This document shows, piece by piece, positions 51,958-60,603 of a stretch of 64,000 nt of DNA. The translations under genes were made by a program, and so were the position numbers. The first letter of the stretch is position 1, and each line of letters opens with the position of its first letter. The notes beneath the pieces were generated by a model that was not told where the DNA came from, searched no databases, and saw nothing but the letters and a program-made list of their open reading frames with translations. Source of the DNA: Schleiferilactobacillus perolens DSM 12744 (GTDB lineage: Bacteria; Bacillota; Bacilli; Lactobacillales; Lactobacillaceae); contig NZ_AZEC01000003.1 of assembly GCF_001435585.1 (NCBI RefSeq), positions 236,954 through 300,953 on the forward strand. Reading direction: 5' to 3'.

Positions 51958-53177
51958 TGACTGGACAAAAAGTAAAATTAACTGCACGTGAAAAAAGTGA
52001 ACTAATTATTGAAGGTATCGTGACCGTCATGATCATGATCCTCTTAAACTTTGCCGTCCTGGTCTTGTTTACCCAAATGGTGGGACGTTCCCAGCAAGTT
52101 CAAGATGGTATTTGGCTGCTTAAAATTGGTTTGAACCAAAATAACAATTTACAACTATGGAGTTGGCAATGGGTCTTTGTCGTCTTCATGGCGATTTTTG
52201 ATGCCATTGTCGTCTGGTGGCGACTCATTCGACGGTACCATCAAATTCAGATGCGCCACGTCATTGTGGAATTGCACTACATTGCCGAGGGCCATCTGGG
52301 TCATCGGATTCCGTTTGTGGTTAAAACAGATTTGCAAAAGGTCATTGACTCGATCAATGCCTTAGTCGATTTCACCGTTCAGTCGATGGAGGAAGAACGG
52401 CAGATTGAAAAATCCAAAGATGAACTGATTTCTAACGTGAGTCATGACATTCGCACGCCCTTGACCTCGATTATCGGCTATCTGGGACTGATTGAAGACA
52501 AACAGTATCGATCCGAAGACGAGTTGCTGAAATATAGTCATACTGCCTACGTCAAATCGAAACAGATGAAAGTGTTGGTGGATGACTTATTTGAATATAC
52601 CAAGGTCCGCCAAACCGGTACCCATTTGAATACTTCTGAGTTTTCATTGACGAATCTGCTGGAACAGTTGGCGGCCAGTTTTGAATTGGAAGCAGAGAAG
52701 AAAAATGTCGAGATTACTGTGACCACGAAACCCGATCCGCTGATTATGACGGCCGATCCGGAAAAACTGGTGCGGGTATTTAATAATTTACTGGTCAATG
52801 GATTGAAATATGGTAAAGGCGCCACTCATATTTGGCTTACTGCCGAAGCGCTGGGTCAAGAAATTATCATTAAAGTAGCCAATGACGGGCAAGAGATTCC
52901 GAACGATTCCCTGAGTCACTTATTTGACCGCTTTTATCGGGTAGAAGAGTCGCGATCCCAAGAGACTGGCGGTTCCGGTTTGGGGTTAGCCATTGCCCAA
53001 AGTATTGTGGCGCTGCACGGCGGCTATATTTATGCCACTTCAGACGCCAAGATGACCAGTTTCGTCATGTATCTGCCGATGGCACCGGGGAAAAAAGTGG
53101 AAAAACCCGCGGTCATTGCTCAACAGGAAGAACAGCACAAGGAAAACAGGAAGAGGAGTACTCATGTCTCAGCGTAA
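51957..53177 (+). CDS. Sensor histidine kinase (VanS-like)
   Basis: 406-residue membrane kinase partner of the preceding regulator. Two TM segments (about 18-42 and 67-88) frame a short extracellular loop of about 25 residues, so the ligand probably acts at or in the membrane. H-box SNVSHDIRTPLTSIIGYL with phosphorylated His (about 165), N-box FNNLLVNGLKYG, G1 VANDGQEI and G2 GGSGLGLAIA. Starts in a TAATG overlap with the regulator stop; its end overlaps dacA by 14 bases. Confidence 0.92.
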   Translation: MTGQKVKLTAREKSELIIEGIVTVMIMILLNFAVLVLFTQMVGRSQQVQDGIWLLKIGLNQNNNLQLWSWQWVFVVFMAIFDAIVVWWRLIRRYHQIQMRHVIVELHYIAEGHLGHRIPFVVKTDLQKVIDSINALVDFTVQSMEEERQIEKSKDELISNVSHDIRTPLTSIIGYLGLIEDKQYRSEDELLKYSHTAYVKSKQMKVLVDDLFEYTKVRQTGTHLNTSEFSLTNLLEQLAASFELEAEKKNVEITVTTKPDPLIMTADPEKLVRVFNNLLVNGLKYGKGATHIWLTAEALGQEIIIKVANDGQEIPNDSLSHLFDRFYRVEESRSQETGGSGLGLAIAQSIVALHGGYIYATSDAKMTSFVMYLPMAPGKKVEKPAVIAQQEEQHKENRKRSTHVSA

Positions 53178-54441
53178 CACTTGGCAGCCCGCGTTCATTG
53201 TTTGGTTAATGATTCTATTGACTGCCGTCGGTTTAGCGGCTCCCACAGTTCAAGCGGCCAGTAATGCGCCAGACATTCCGATTGCTGCCCGTTCTGGGGT
53301 CGTGTTTGATTTGACCAGCGGTAAGATATTGGCAGCTAAAGATGATAAAACGGCGTACCCTTTGGCGTCACTCACAAAGATCATGAGTTTATATTTGATC
53401 CGCGAAGCCATCAGTCATGGGCGTCTGCAGTGGGATGAGACGGTCACCCCCAATGCCGCAGAAATCAAACTGAGTCAAGATACAGCGCTGTCCAATGTAC
53501 CATTGGCAAGCAAACCCTATACTGTTAAAGAACTCTATGATGCCGGGTGGATCTATTCTGCTAACGTGGCGGTGATGTTATTGGGCAACAAATTAGCTGG
53601 ATCCCAGAAGGCGTTCATTCAAGAGATGCAAAACCATTTACATGAATGGGGTATCCGTGATGCCGCGATATATACCACTAGCGGCCTGAATAATAGTTTG
53701 ATTCCCGAGAGTCTGCGGGTGGCGGATACACCTGCCGACGGGGAAAACAAGATGAGTGCTGCCGATATTGGTGTTGTGGTCCGGCATTTATTGACTGATT
53801 ACCCCGCGGTATTGCAAGACACTGCCGTGGTTCATCGCAACTTTGCCGTCACTGCCACCCAGAACTTTGCCATGACCAATTGGAATGCGTTGTTGACTGG
53901 GAACTCTTTAGCCCAAAGCGATTTACCCATTGATGGGTTAAAAACAGGCACATCGGATTTGGCTGGTCAATGTCTGGTCGCCACCATGCCTTGGCGCGGG
54001 CGCCGGTTGGTCAGCGTGGTGATGCATGCCGATGGGGCGGTCACAGATAACAACAAACGTTTCACCGCGACGGCGGCATTATTACGGACCGTCGTCCAAC
54101 AATGGCAGCCAGTCACATTAACAGCCAAGAATACCCAGTCGCAACGGGTGAAAGTCACTGATGGAAAACAAGCCACGGTGCCATTACAACTGAGTCAATC
54201 AGTGGTTGGCTGGCAGCGCAACGGGATTCTTGTGACACCAGTGGCCGCCGTGCCGAAGAAGCTGAGTCTTACTGCGCCGGTGACGAAAGGAAAACAGGTG
54301 GCCAGTATCAGTCTGCAAAATGATGCATTAGGCTATCTGCCCGGCGTCAAACAGGCAAATGTGTCGCTTGCGCCCACCAAGAATGTGGCAGAACTGAACG
54401 TGATTGAACGTTTCTTTGCGTGGTTAGGCCAACTCTTCTAA
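53164..54441 (+). CDS. dacA: D-alanyl-D-alanine carboxypeptidase (DacA/PBP5-type)
   Basis: Secreted penicillin-binding protein that trims the terminal D-Ala of peptidoglycan stem peptides, 425 residues. Signal peptide to about residue 34 (QAAS). Catalytic SLTK (about residue 71), SAN (YSANVAVML, about 137) and KTGTSDLAG (about 261) form the three penicillin-binding motifs. A C-terminal beta domain and a short amphipathic end (ERFFAWLGQLF) suit membrane tethering. Translationally coupled to the sensor kinase, with GAAGAGGAG upstream of ATG 53164. Confidence 0.94.
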   Translation: MSQRNTWQPAFIVWLMILLTAVGLAAPTVQAASNAPDIPIAARSGVVFDLTSGKILAAKDDKTAYPLASLTKIMSLYLIREAISHGRLQWDETVTPNAAEIKLSQDTALSNVPLASKPYTVKELYDAGWIYSANVAVMLLGNKLAGSQKAFIQEMQNHLHEWGIRDAAIYTTSGLNNSLIPESLRVADTPADGENKMSAADIGVVVRHLLTDYPAVLQDTAVVHRNFAVTATQNFAMTNWNALLTGNSLAQSDLPIDGLKTGTSDLAGQCLVATMPWRGRRLVSVVMHADGAVTDNNKRFTATAALLRTVVQQWQPVTLTAKNTQSQRVKVTDGKQATVPLQLSQSVVGWQRNGILVTPVAAVPKKLSLTAPVTKGKQVASISLQNDALGYLPGVKQANVSLAPTKNVAELNVIERFFAWLGQLF

Positions 54442-54469
54442 TAATCTAGATCATAATTTGTCAAAATAT

Positions 54470-54518
54470 GCATGTTTTCTCCCGAATTGTTGAAAAACGG
54501 GAGAGGGCGTGCTTTTTT
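54470..54518 (+). terminator. Terminator of the two-component system / dacA operon
   Basis: Outer GCATG/CGTGC and inner TCTCCCG/CGGGAGA stem, followed by six T. Confidence 0.82.
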
Positions 54519-54649
54519 AGTGCTTTTTGAAACTAATAGTGTATTTTCTTTCCCAGTGACATTGTGGTTTGTTACACTAGAGGAGAACGAGTCACGACGC
54601 GGTTGTACCGATTACGCGTTAATTGGTATGGACCAAAGCTGTAAGGCTT

Positions 54650-54690
54650 TTCGTGTACAGTTCTTGTCGTTTCTCTGTATAATCAACAGT
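54650..54690 (+). promoter_or_regulatory. Likely promoter of glg operon
   Basis: A perfect TATAAT (54678-54683) with only a weak -35 match (TACAGT, 16 bases upstream). The weak -35 suggests that an activator may be needed. The rest of the 54519-54785 gap shows no gene and no clear catabolite-response element. Confidence 0.5.
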
Positions 54691-54785
54691 GGGACTAAAT
54701 GTGGGGATTTATTTGGGATTATCGGAATAATTTTTCAGTTGTTTAAGCTTCATGGGATGAGTCAATGAAGGAAAGGATGGGCGGT

Positions 54786-56756
54786 GTGCGAACAGATCTG
54801 ACTAAATTAGAAGAGTTTGCGTATCTCTTTAACACCGGCACCTATTACCAGAGCTATGACGTATTGGGGTGCCGCCGAGTCGCCCCGCAGCAAGATACAT
54901 TTCGTTTTACCGTGTGGGCCCCCCATGCCCAGGGGGTGGCGATCATGGGTGAGTTTACGGATTGGGAACCCACACTCAAATTGACCAAGCTGGCTAAGAC
55001 CGGCTGGTGGGTTGGCGAGAGCGATGCGTGCAAAGTAAATGACCTATACAAGGTGGTCGTGACTCAAGCAGACGGTACACAAGCTGTTAAAATCGACCCC
55101 TATGCGTTAGGCTATGAGCATAAACCAGGTGATGCTTCAGTGGTGTTGGATCGACCTGTTTTCCAATGGCATGACAGCACTTGGTTAAAGAAGCGCCGCA
55201 GTCAAAATGTGTTCCACGATCCGATCAATATTTATGAAGTGCATTTCGGTTCCTGGCAGCGGCATGATGATGATTCGTATTTAACCTACGATGAGTTGGC
55301 GGATCACATGATTCCTTACTTACACAAGATGGGTTATACACATGTCGAGTTTATGCCGCTAATGGAACATTTGCTGGATGCTTCTTGGGGATATCAGTTG
55401 ATGGGTTATTTTGCACCCACCAGCCGCTTTGGTTCTTTGGTGCAGTTCATGACCATGATTGACAAATTCCATCAAGCCAATATTGGGGTCATCATGGATT
55501 GGGTACCGGGGCATTTCATTCGTAATATGGATGCGCTGGCTGAGTATGATGGTACCCCCACATTCGAATACGCGGATCCTAACCGAGCAAACAATGTCCG
55601 GTGGGGATCTTGGAACTTTGATCTCGGCAAGGCCCAGGTGCAAAGCTTCCTGGTGTCCAGTGCGATGTACTGGCTGCAAGAGTGTCACTTGGACGGTTTG
55701 CGGGTCGATGCCGTGTCGAATATGTTGTATCTGGACTATGATGCCGGCAAAGAGGGCACCGTGAATAAGTATGGGAATAACAGCAATCTCGAGGGACTAG
55801 CATTTATCAGAAAGTTGAACACAGTGGTTTTCCAATATCATCCCGATATCTTGATGATTGCGGAAGAAGCCAGCGCGTTTCCCCACGTGACTGGGCCAGT
55901 CAATACCGGCGGCTTAGGGTTCAATTACAAATGGAACATGGGCTGGATGAACGATACGTTGAAATTCTTTGAGATGGATCCGCTTTACCGCAGAGATCAC
56001 ATGAACCTGTTGACGTTCAGCTTTATGTACATGCATGATGAACAGTTTATCCTGCCATTTTCCCACGACGAAGTGGTCCACGGTAAGAAGTCATTGATGC
56101 ACAAGATGCCTGGGGATCGGTATAACCAATTTGCCAATCTGCGCACAATGTTTGTTTGGTTGATCGCCCATCCAGGGAAGAAGTTACTGTTCATGGGGAG
56201 TGAATGGGGCCAATTTCTGGAGTGGCGGTTCTGGAGTCAGCTGGAATGGAAAGATTTGCAGGATCCGATGAATCGGGCCATGCAGCATTTCACCGCCCAC
56301 CTGAATCACTTGTACAAGCAAGACAAGGCTTTTTATGAACTTGACCATGATCCGGCAGGTATTCAGATTACGAATGCAGATGATCCACAAAGTGGGACAT
56401 TAACATTCACCCGCCGCAGCAGCACCGCCGACGATTTCTTAGTATTTGCCTTCAATTTGGAGCCAATTCAAAAGGAACATTACCGGGTACCAGTACCGTT
56501 TGCCGGTCGCTATCGCGAATTACTGAATACCGAAATGAAAGAATATGGCGGGACGTGGACGAAGGATCAGGGTGAGTTCATGACCACCGGGGAGCCTTAC
56601 AAGAGCGAACCCGATTCGGTGGAAGTGATCTTGCCCGCCATGAGTGCGTTGATCCTGACACCCGTGGCGGTCCATCCAGTGCTGTTGGATCACGATACCG
56701 CTAAAAAAACAGGATCTATTGGGAGTATTGGTCAGAAGGGAGAGAAGGAAGTTTAA
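54786..56756 (+). CDS. glgB: 1,4-alpha-glucan branching enzyme
   Basis: Introduces alpha-1,6 branches into glycogen. About 656 residues: N-terminal CBM48 (FRFTVWAPHAQGVAIMGEFTDW), then a GH13 barrel with the catalytic Asp in GLRVDAVSNMLY, Glu in MIAEEASAFP and the transition-state pair in FSHDEVVHGK. GTG 54786 is preferred because GGAAAGGA lies eight bases upstream; ATG 54765 and ATG 54777 are alternatives with poorer sites. First gene of glgBCDAP. Confidence 0.95.
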   Translation: MRTDLTKLEEFAYLFNTGTYYQSYDVLGCRRVAPQQDTFRFTVWAPHAQGVAIMGEFTDWEPTLKLTKLAKTGWWVGESDACKVNDLYKVVVTQADGTQAVKIDPYALGYEHKPGDASVVLDRPVFQWHDSTWLKKRRSQNVFHDPINIYEVHFGSWQRHDDDSYLTYDELADHMIPYLHKMGYTHVEFMPLMEHLLDASWGYQLMGYFAPTSRFGSLVQFMTMIDKFHQANIGVIMDWVPGHFIRNMDALAEYDGTPTFEYADPNRANNVRWGSWNFDLGKAQVQSFLVSSAMYWLQECHLDGLRVDAVSNMLYLDYDAGKEGTVNKYGNNSNLEGLAFIRKLNTVVFQYHPDILMIAEEASAFPHVTGPVNTGGLGFNYKWNMGWMNDTLKFFEMDPLYRRDHMNLLTFSFMYMHDEQFILPFSHDEVVHGKKSLMHKMPGDRYNQFANLRTMFVWLIAHPGKKLLFMGSEWGQFLEWRFWSQLEWKDLQDPMNRAMQHFTAHLNHLYKQDKAFYELDHDPAGIQITNADDPQSGTLTFTRRSSTADDFLVFAFNLEPIQKEHYRVPVPFAGRYRELLNTEMKEYGGTWTKDQGEFMTTGEPYKSEPDSVEVILPAMSALILTPVAVHPVLLDHDTAKKTGSIGSIGQKGEKEV

Positions 56757-56768
56757 CTTCCGCAATCA

Positions 56769-57914
56769 ATGAATACAGAAATGTTAGCAATGATTTTAGC
56801 CGGGGGCCAAGGGACTCGGCTAGGTAAATTGACCCGATTCACGGCGAAGCCGGCCGTACCGTTTGGCGGTCGCTATCGGATCATCGATTTTGCTCTGAGC
56901 AACTGTTCAAACTCTGGGGTCAACACAGTTGGGGTGGTGACCCAGTATCAACCATTGGAATTGAATGCCCACATTCAAAATGGGGCCAGTTGGGGACTGG
57001 CCGAAAAGAATGCCGGGGTCACGGTTTTACAACCTTATGCTTCCAGTGAAGGGGAGAAATGGTTCCAAGGCACTGCCCACGCCATTTATCAAAACATTGC
57101 GTATATCGACCTCTATTCACCGAAGTATGTCTTGATTCTTTCTGGGGACCACATTTACAAAATGGACTATGAAGCCATGCTGGCTTACCACAAAGCCCAG
57201 CATGCGTCATTAACGGTGGGTGTTTTACCGGTATCCATGGATGAAGCCCCGCGGTTTGGGATCATGAACACGGATGAAACCAACCGGATCGTCCAATTCG
57301 AAGAGAAACCCAAGCATCCCAAGAGCAACTTGGCCAGTATGGGGATTTACATCTTCAACTGGGCACCGTTGAAGAAGCTATTGATGGATAGTTACAGCAC
57401 CGACGGCCGCATGGAAGACTTTGGTCATGATGTAATTCCGGCCTACCTGAATCGCAACGAACCCACTTATGCCTATGCATTCCATGGCTACTGGAAGGAT
57501 GTCGGCACCATCAAGAGCCTTTGGCAGGCCAATATGGAGTTCCTGGAACCCGACAACCCATTAGACATTGACGATCGCAACTGGCGGATTTATTCCCGCA
57601 ATGATGCATTACCACCCATGTTTATTACGGAAACTGCCAAAGTCCATCGTTCCATGGTGGTGGATGGTTGTTATGTGGCCGGCGAAGTGGATCACTCCGT
57701 GTTATCACAGAACGTCAAGATTGGCACTGGTTCCGTGATTAAAGATAGTATGATTATGCCCAACGCCGTGATTGGTAAGAATGTCACCATTGATCATGCC
57801 ATCGTTGGCGAACGGGCCATCATTGGTGATGGCGGACAAGTGATCGGTTCAGACGACGACATTGCAGTAGTCGGATTCCAAGAAGTATTGGGCAGAATGG
57901 AGGAGGACAAATAA
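56769..57914 (+). CDS. glgC: Glucose-1-phosphate adenylyltransferase, catalytic subunit
   Basis: Makes ADP-glucose from ATP and glucose-1-phosphate, 381 residues. Nucleotide-binding [14 protein letters not shown] at residues 9-22, substrate-binding FEEKPKHP near 178 and a left-handed beta-helix end. The ribosome site is poor: a palindrome GGAAGTTTAACTTCC (56748-56762) carrying the glgB stop lies where it would be expected, so translation may depend on glgB. Overlaps glgD as TAATG. Confidence 0.95.
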   Translation: MNTEMLAMILAGGQGTRLGKLTRFTAKPAVPFGGRYRIIDFALSNCSNSGVNTVGVVTQYQPLELNAHIQNGASWGLAEKNAGVTVLQPYASSEGEKWFQGTAHAIYQNIAYIDLYSPKYVLILSGDHIYKMDYEAMLAYHKAQHASLTVGVLPVSMDEAPRFGIMNTDETNRIVQFEEKPKHPKSNLASMGIYIFNWAPLKKLLMDSYSTDGRMEDFGHDVIPAYLNRNEPTYAYAFHGYWKDVGTIKSLWQANMEFLEPDNPLDIDDRNWRIYSRNDALPPMFITETAKVHRSMVVDGCYVAGEVDHSVLSQNVKIGTGSVIKDSMIMPNAVIGKNVTIDHAIVGERAIIGDGGQVIGSDDDIAVVGFQEVLGRMEEDK

Positions 57915-59083
57915 TGCGTGAATCAGAGATGTGTGCAGTCATTGACTTGAACGAGCCAAGCCAAGATTTAGCGCCTTTAACCAATGAGCGGCCAGTTGGT
58001 ACGATGCCGTTTGCCGGACGTTACCGGTTAGTTGATTTTCCGTTGTCAGCAATTTCGAATGCGGGGATTCGGACAGCAGGGATTTTCCTGCCCCGGTCTT
58101 CCCGTTCCGTGGAAGACCATATTCGGTCTGGTCAGGCGTGGGACTTAGACACCATTACCGGTGGTGTGTTCTCCTTCCCTTATGTGGCCACACGGGATTA
58201 TTCCGATCCAGTCAACATTCATCGGTACTACGACAATTACCTCACTTTCTTAATTAAATCGAAGAGTCGTTACGTCTTTATTACCGGTGCCCGCAATGTA
58301 TCCAACCTGGATGTGAATGCTTTGTTGCAGTTCCACCAGGCATCACCGAACCCCATTTCAGCTGTTTATCGCAGTGTACCCACCACTATGGCAGATCCTG
58401 ATCAGGAGGGATTTGTTCTGGGCGAGGACAATGAAGTGATTGGGTTTGCCCCTAGTCATGAATTACCAGAACGGACGTCTGATCACACGAAACCCATCAG
58501 CATGCAAATGTATTTGACTCGGACGGATTACTTGATTGAACTGCTTAGTCGGGTGCAAAATTCCGGTGAATTCACCCGGTTGCCGCAACTCTTGCATGAG
58601 GAGATTGTGTCCGCCCAAGCGAATGCCTTCGAGTATACTGGCTATTGCGCAACGATTCATGACATTCAAAGTTACTACCAAGCAAATATGGATATGCTGA
58701 ATGAAGAAAATTTCCATGCTTTACTCTTCAGCCAACGGGCCATTTTCACCAAGAACAAGAATGAAGCACCCACATACTTTGCACCAGAAGCAGATGTGTT
58801 GGGATCGTTACTGGGTACTGGTGGTCAAATTGAAGGGCAAGTTCGTCATTCCGTCCTCTTCCGGAACGTGACGGTGGAAGACGGCGCCCATGTGGCTGAC
58901 AGCATCGTTATGCAAAGCTCTCATATCGGCAAGAATGCGATGCTTTCCTGCGTCATTATGGATAAAGGCTGCATCGTTGGTCCCAATGTGAAATTACAGG
59001 GAACGAGCAGTGCACCTATCGTACTTGCCAAGGGGACAACGATCCTCGACCAAGCCGCCGCGGAGGAGGTTTTGCAATCGTGA
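57914..59083 (+). CDS. glgD: Glucose-1-phosphate adenylyltransferase, GlgD subunit
   Basis: 389-residue GlgC paralogue that acts as the regulatory or non-catalytic subunit in Gram-positive glycogen synthesis. The catalytic GGxGTRL loop is replaced: after CAVIDLNEPSQDLAPLT the pyrophosphorylase loop is lost, while FAGRYRLVDFPLSAISNAGI is retained. Beta-helix C-terminus as in GlgC. GGAGG precedes ATG; the stop overlaps glgA as GTGA. Confidence 0.94.
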   Translation: MRESEMCAVIDLNEPSQDLAPLTNERPVGTMPFAGRYRLVDFPLSAISNAGIRTAGIFLPRSSRSVEDHIRSGQAWDLDTITGGVFSFPYVATRDYSDPVNIHRYYDNYLTFLIKSKSRYVFITGARNVSNLDVNALLQFHQASPNPISAVYRSVPTTMADPDQEGFVLGEDNEVIGFAPSHELPERTSDHTKPISMQMYLTRTDYLIELLSRVQNSGEFTRLPQLLHEEIVSAQANAFEYTGYCATIHDIQSYYQANMDMLNEENFHALLFSQRAIFTKNKNEAPTYFAPEADVLGSLLGTGGQIEGQVRHSVLFRNVTVEDGAHVADSIVMQSSHIGKNAMLSCVIMDKGCIVGPNVKLQGTSSAPIVLAKGTTILDQAAAEEVLQS

Positions 59084-60528
59084 GTCAAACCAAGATTTTG
59101 TTTGCCGCCAGTGAAGGCGCTCCGTTTTTTAAAACCGGGGGATTAGGCGATGTGGCCTATGCATTGCCGAAGTCACTGGCGAGTCAGGGCGAAGATATTC
59201 GCGTTGTATTGCCCTACTACGAAAAGAAAATGCCGGAACAGTACAAGAAGCAATTGAAGTTCTTGGGCAGTTACGCGGTCAAAGTGGGTTGGCAAGACAA
59301 ATATTGCGGTGTATTGACCCTGAAGTTAGGGCGGGTCCAGTATTATTTCATCGACAACGTTCAATACTTCGGTCGCGATGGCCTTTATGGCTATTGGGAT
59401 GATGGAGAACGCTTCGGCTTCTTTGACATGGCTGTGCTGCAAATGCTCCAGTTCGTCGATTTCATTCCCGACATTCTTCATGTCAATGACTGGCAGACGG
59501 CGTTTATTCCCGTTTTGCTCCATGATAAATACAGTTGGATCAATCCATTGCGGAACATCCGCACGGTTTTAACCATTCACAACATTGAGTTCCAAGGCCA
59601 ATATTCACCGGCTATTTTGGATAGTGTCTTTGCCATTGGCCGCCAGTTCTTTAACGGGACTGGTTTCGAACACGATGGTGCCGTGAACTACTTGGCGGGC
59701 GGTATTAACTTAGCCGACCGAGTGAATACAGTTTCACCCAGCTACGCTGAGGAGATCAAAACACCGGCGTTTGGCCATGGTTTGGATGGCGTTTTACGCT
59801 GGAATGCTTGGAAATTATCCGGCATTTTGAATGGTATCGACACAGAACTTTATAACCCGGCTACCGATGAGCACATTCCTTATCATTACTCCGCCAAAGA
59901 TTTGGCAGGGAAGAAGAAAGACAAGCGTGCTTTGCAAAAAGAAGTTGGCTTGCCTCAAAGCAACGACCCGTTGTTCGTAATGGTGTCGCGGTTGACTCGG
60001 CAAAAGGGAGCCGACTTGTTGGTTGATGTCGTTGATCGTTTCCAACTGATGCACAATTGTCAGTTCATCATTCTCGGCACTGGGGATTACGATTTAGAAG
60101 AAGCTTTCAAACACGTCCAAATCCGTTATCCAGGTGCCTTCTCCGCTCAGATCCGCTTTGATCCAGTGTTGGCACAATCCATGTATGCCGGCGGCGATTT
60201 CTTCTTAATGCCGTCAGCGACGGAACCTTCTGGATTAGCTCAGATGATGGCGATGCGCTACGGCACCATCCCAGTGGTTCATGCCACTGGTGGTCTGCGC
60301 GATTCCGTGGTACCGTTCAACGAATATACACGTGAAGGGACTGGCTTTAGTTTCGAAGATTACCGGCCCGATGTCTTAGATAAGATGTTGAATTATGCCT
60401 TTGATGTGTATTCGAACCGGCCCAAGCTATACGCACAGTTGCAGCAAAATGCCATGGCTGAGAATTTTTCTTGGGCCAAGGCATCCAAGCAGTATGTCGC
60501 TTTGTACAATGAATTATTGCAGAAATAA
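59080..60528 (+). CDS. glgA: Glycogen synthase
   Basis: GT5 enzyme transferring glucose from ADP-glucose to glycogen, 482 residues. ADP-glucose-binding KTGGLGDVAYALPK at residues 18-31, HVNDWQTAFIP near 130, GILNGID near 250 and the C-terminal PSATEPSGLAQMMAMRYGT with the catalytic Glu near 378. GTG 59080 with GGAGGAGG; overlaps the glgD stop by four bases. Confidence 0.96.
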   Translation: MSQTKILFAASEGAPFFKTGGLGDVAYALPKSLASQGEDIRVVLPYYEKKMPEQYKKQLKFLGSYAVKVGWQDKYCGVLTLKLGRVQYYFIDNVQYFGRDGLYGYWDDGERFGFFDMAVLQMLQFVDFIPDILHVNDWQTAFIPVLLHDKYSWINPLRNIRTVLTIHNIEFQGQYSPAILDSVFAIGRQFFNGTGFEHDGAVNYLAGGINLADRVNTVSPSYAEEIKTPAFGHGLDGVLRWNAWKLSGILNGIDTELYNPATDEHIPYHYSAKDLAGKKKDKRALQKEVGLPQSNDPLFVMVSRLTRQKGADLLVDVVDRFQLMHNCQFIILGTGDYDLEEAFKHVQIRYPGAFSAQIRFDPVLAQSMYAGGDFFLMPSATEPSGLAQMMAMRYGTIPVVHATGGLRDSVVPFNEYTREGTGFSFEDYRPDVLDKMLNYAFDVYSNRPKLYAQLQQNAMAENFSWAKASKQYVALYNELLQK

Positions 60529-60534
60529 TGACAA

Positions 60535-60566
60535 CGCGGCCCCGTTATTGAATAACGACGGCCGCG
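60535..60566 (+). promoter_or_regulatory. Hairpin between glgA and glgP
   Basis: CGCGGCC-CGTTATT / AATAACG-GGCCGCG, 14 pairs with one-base apical loop and small internal bulges, no T-run. Suits an RNA processing or stability element that separates synthesis genes from glgP. Confidence 0.6.
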
Positions 60567-60603
60567 CTATCCGTTAGCACTAAAAACGGAATGGGGGATA
60601 CTT

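Noticed and set aside
54472-54768. 98-codon open frame on the plus strand before glgB
   Set aside because: Starts in the dacA terminator and runs across the glg promoter; no ribosome site.
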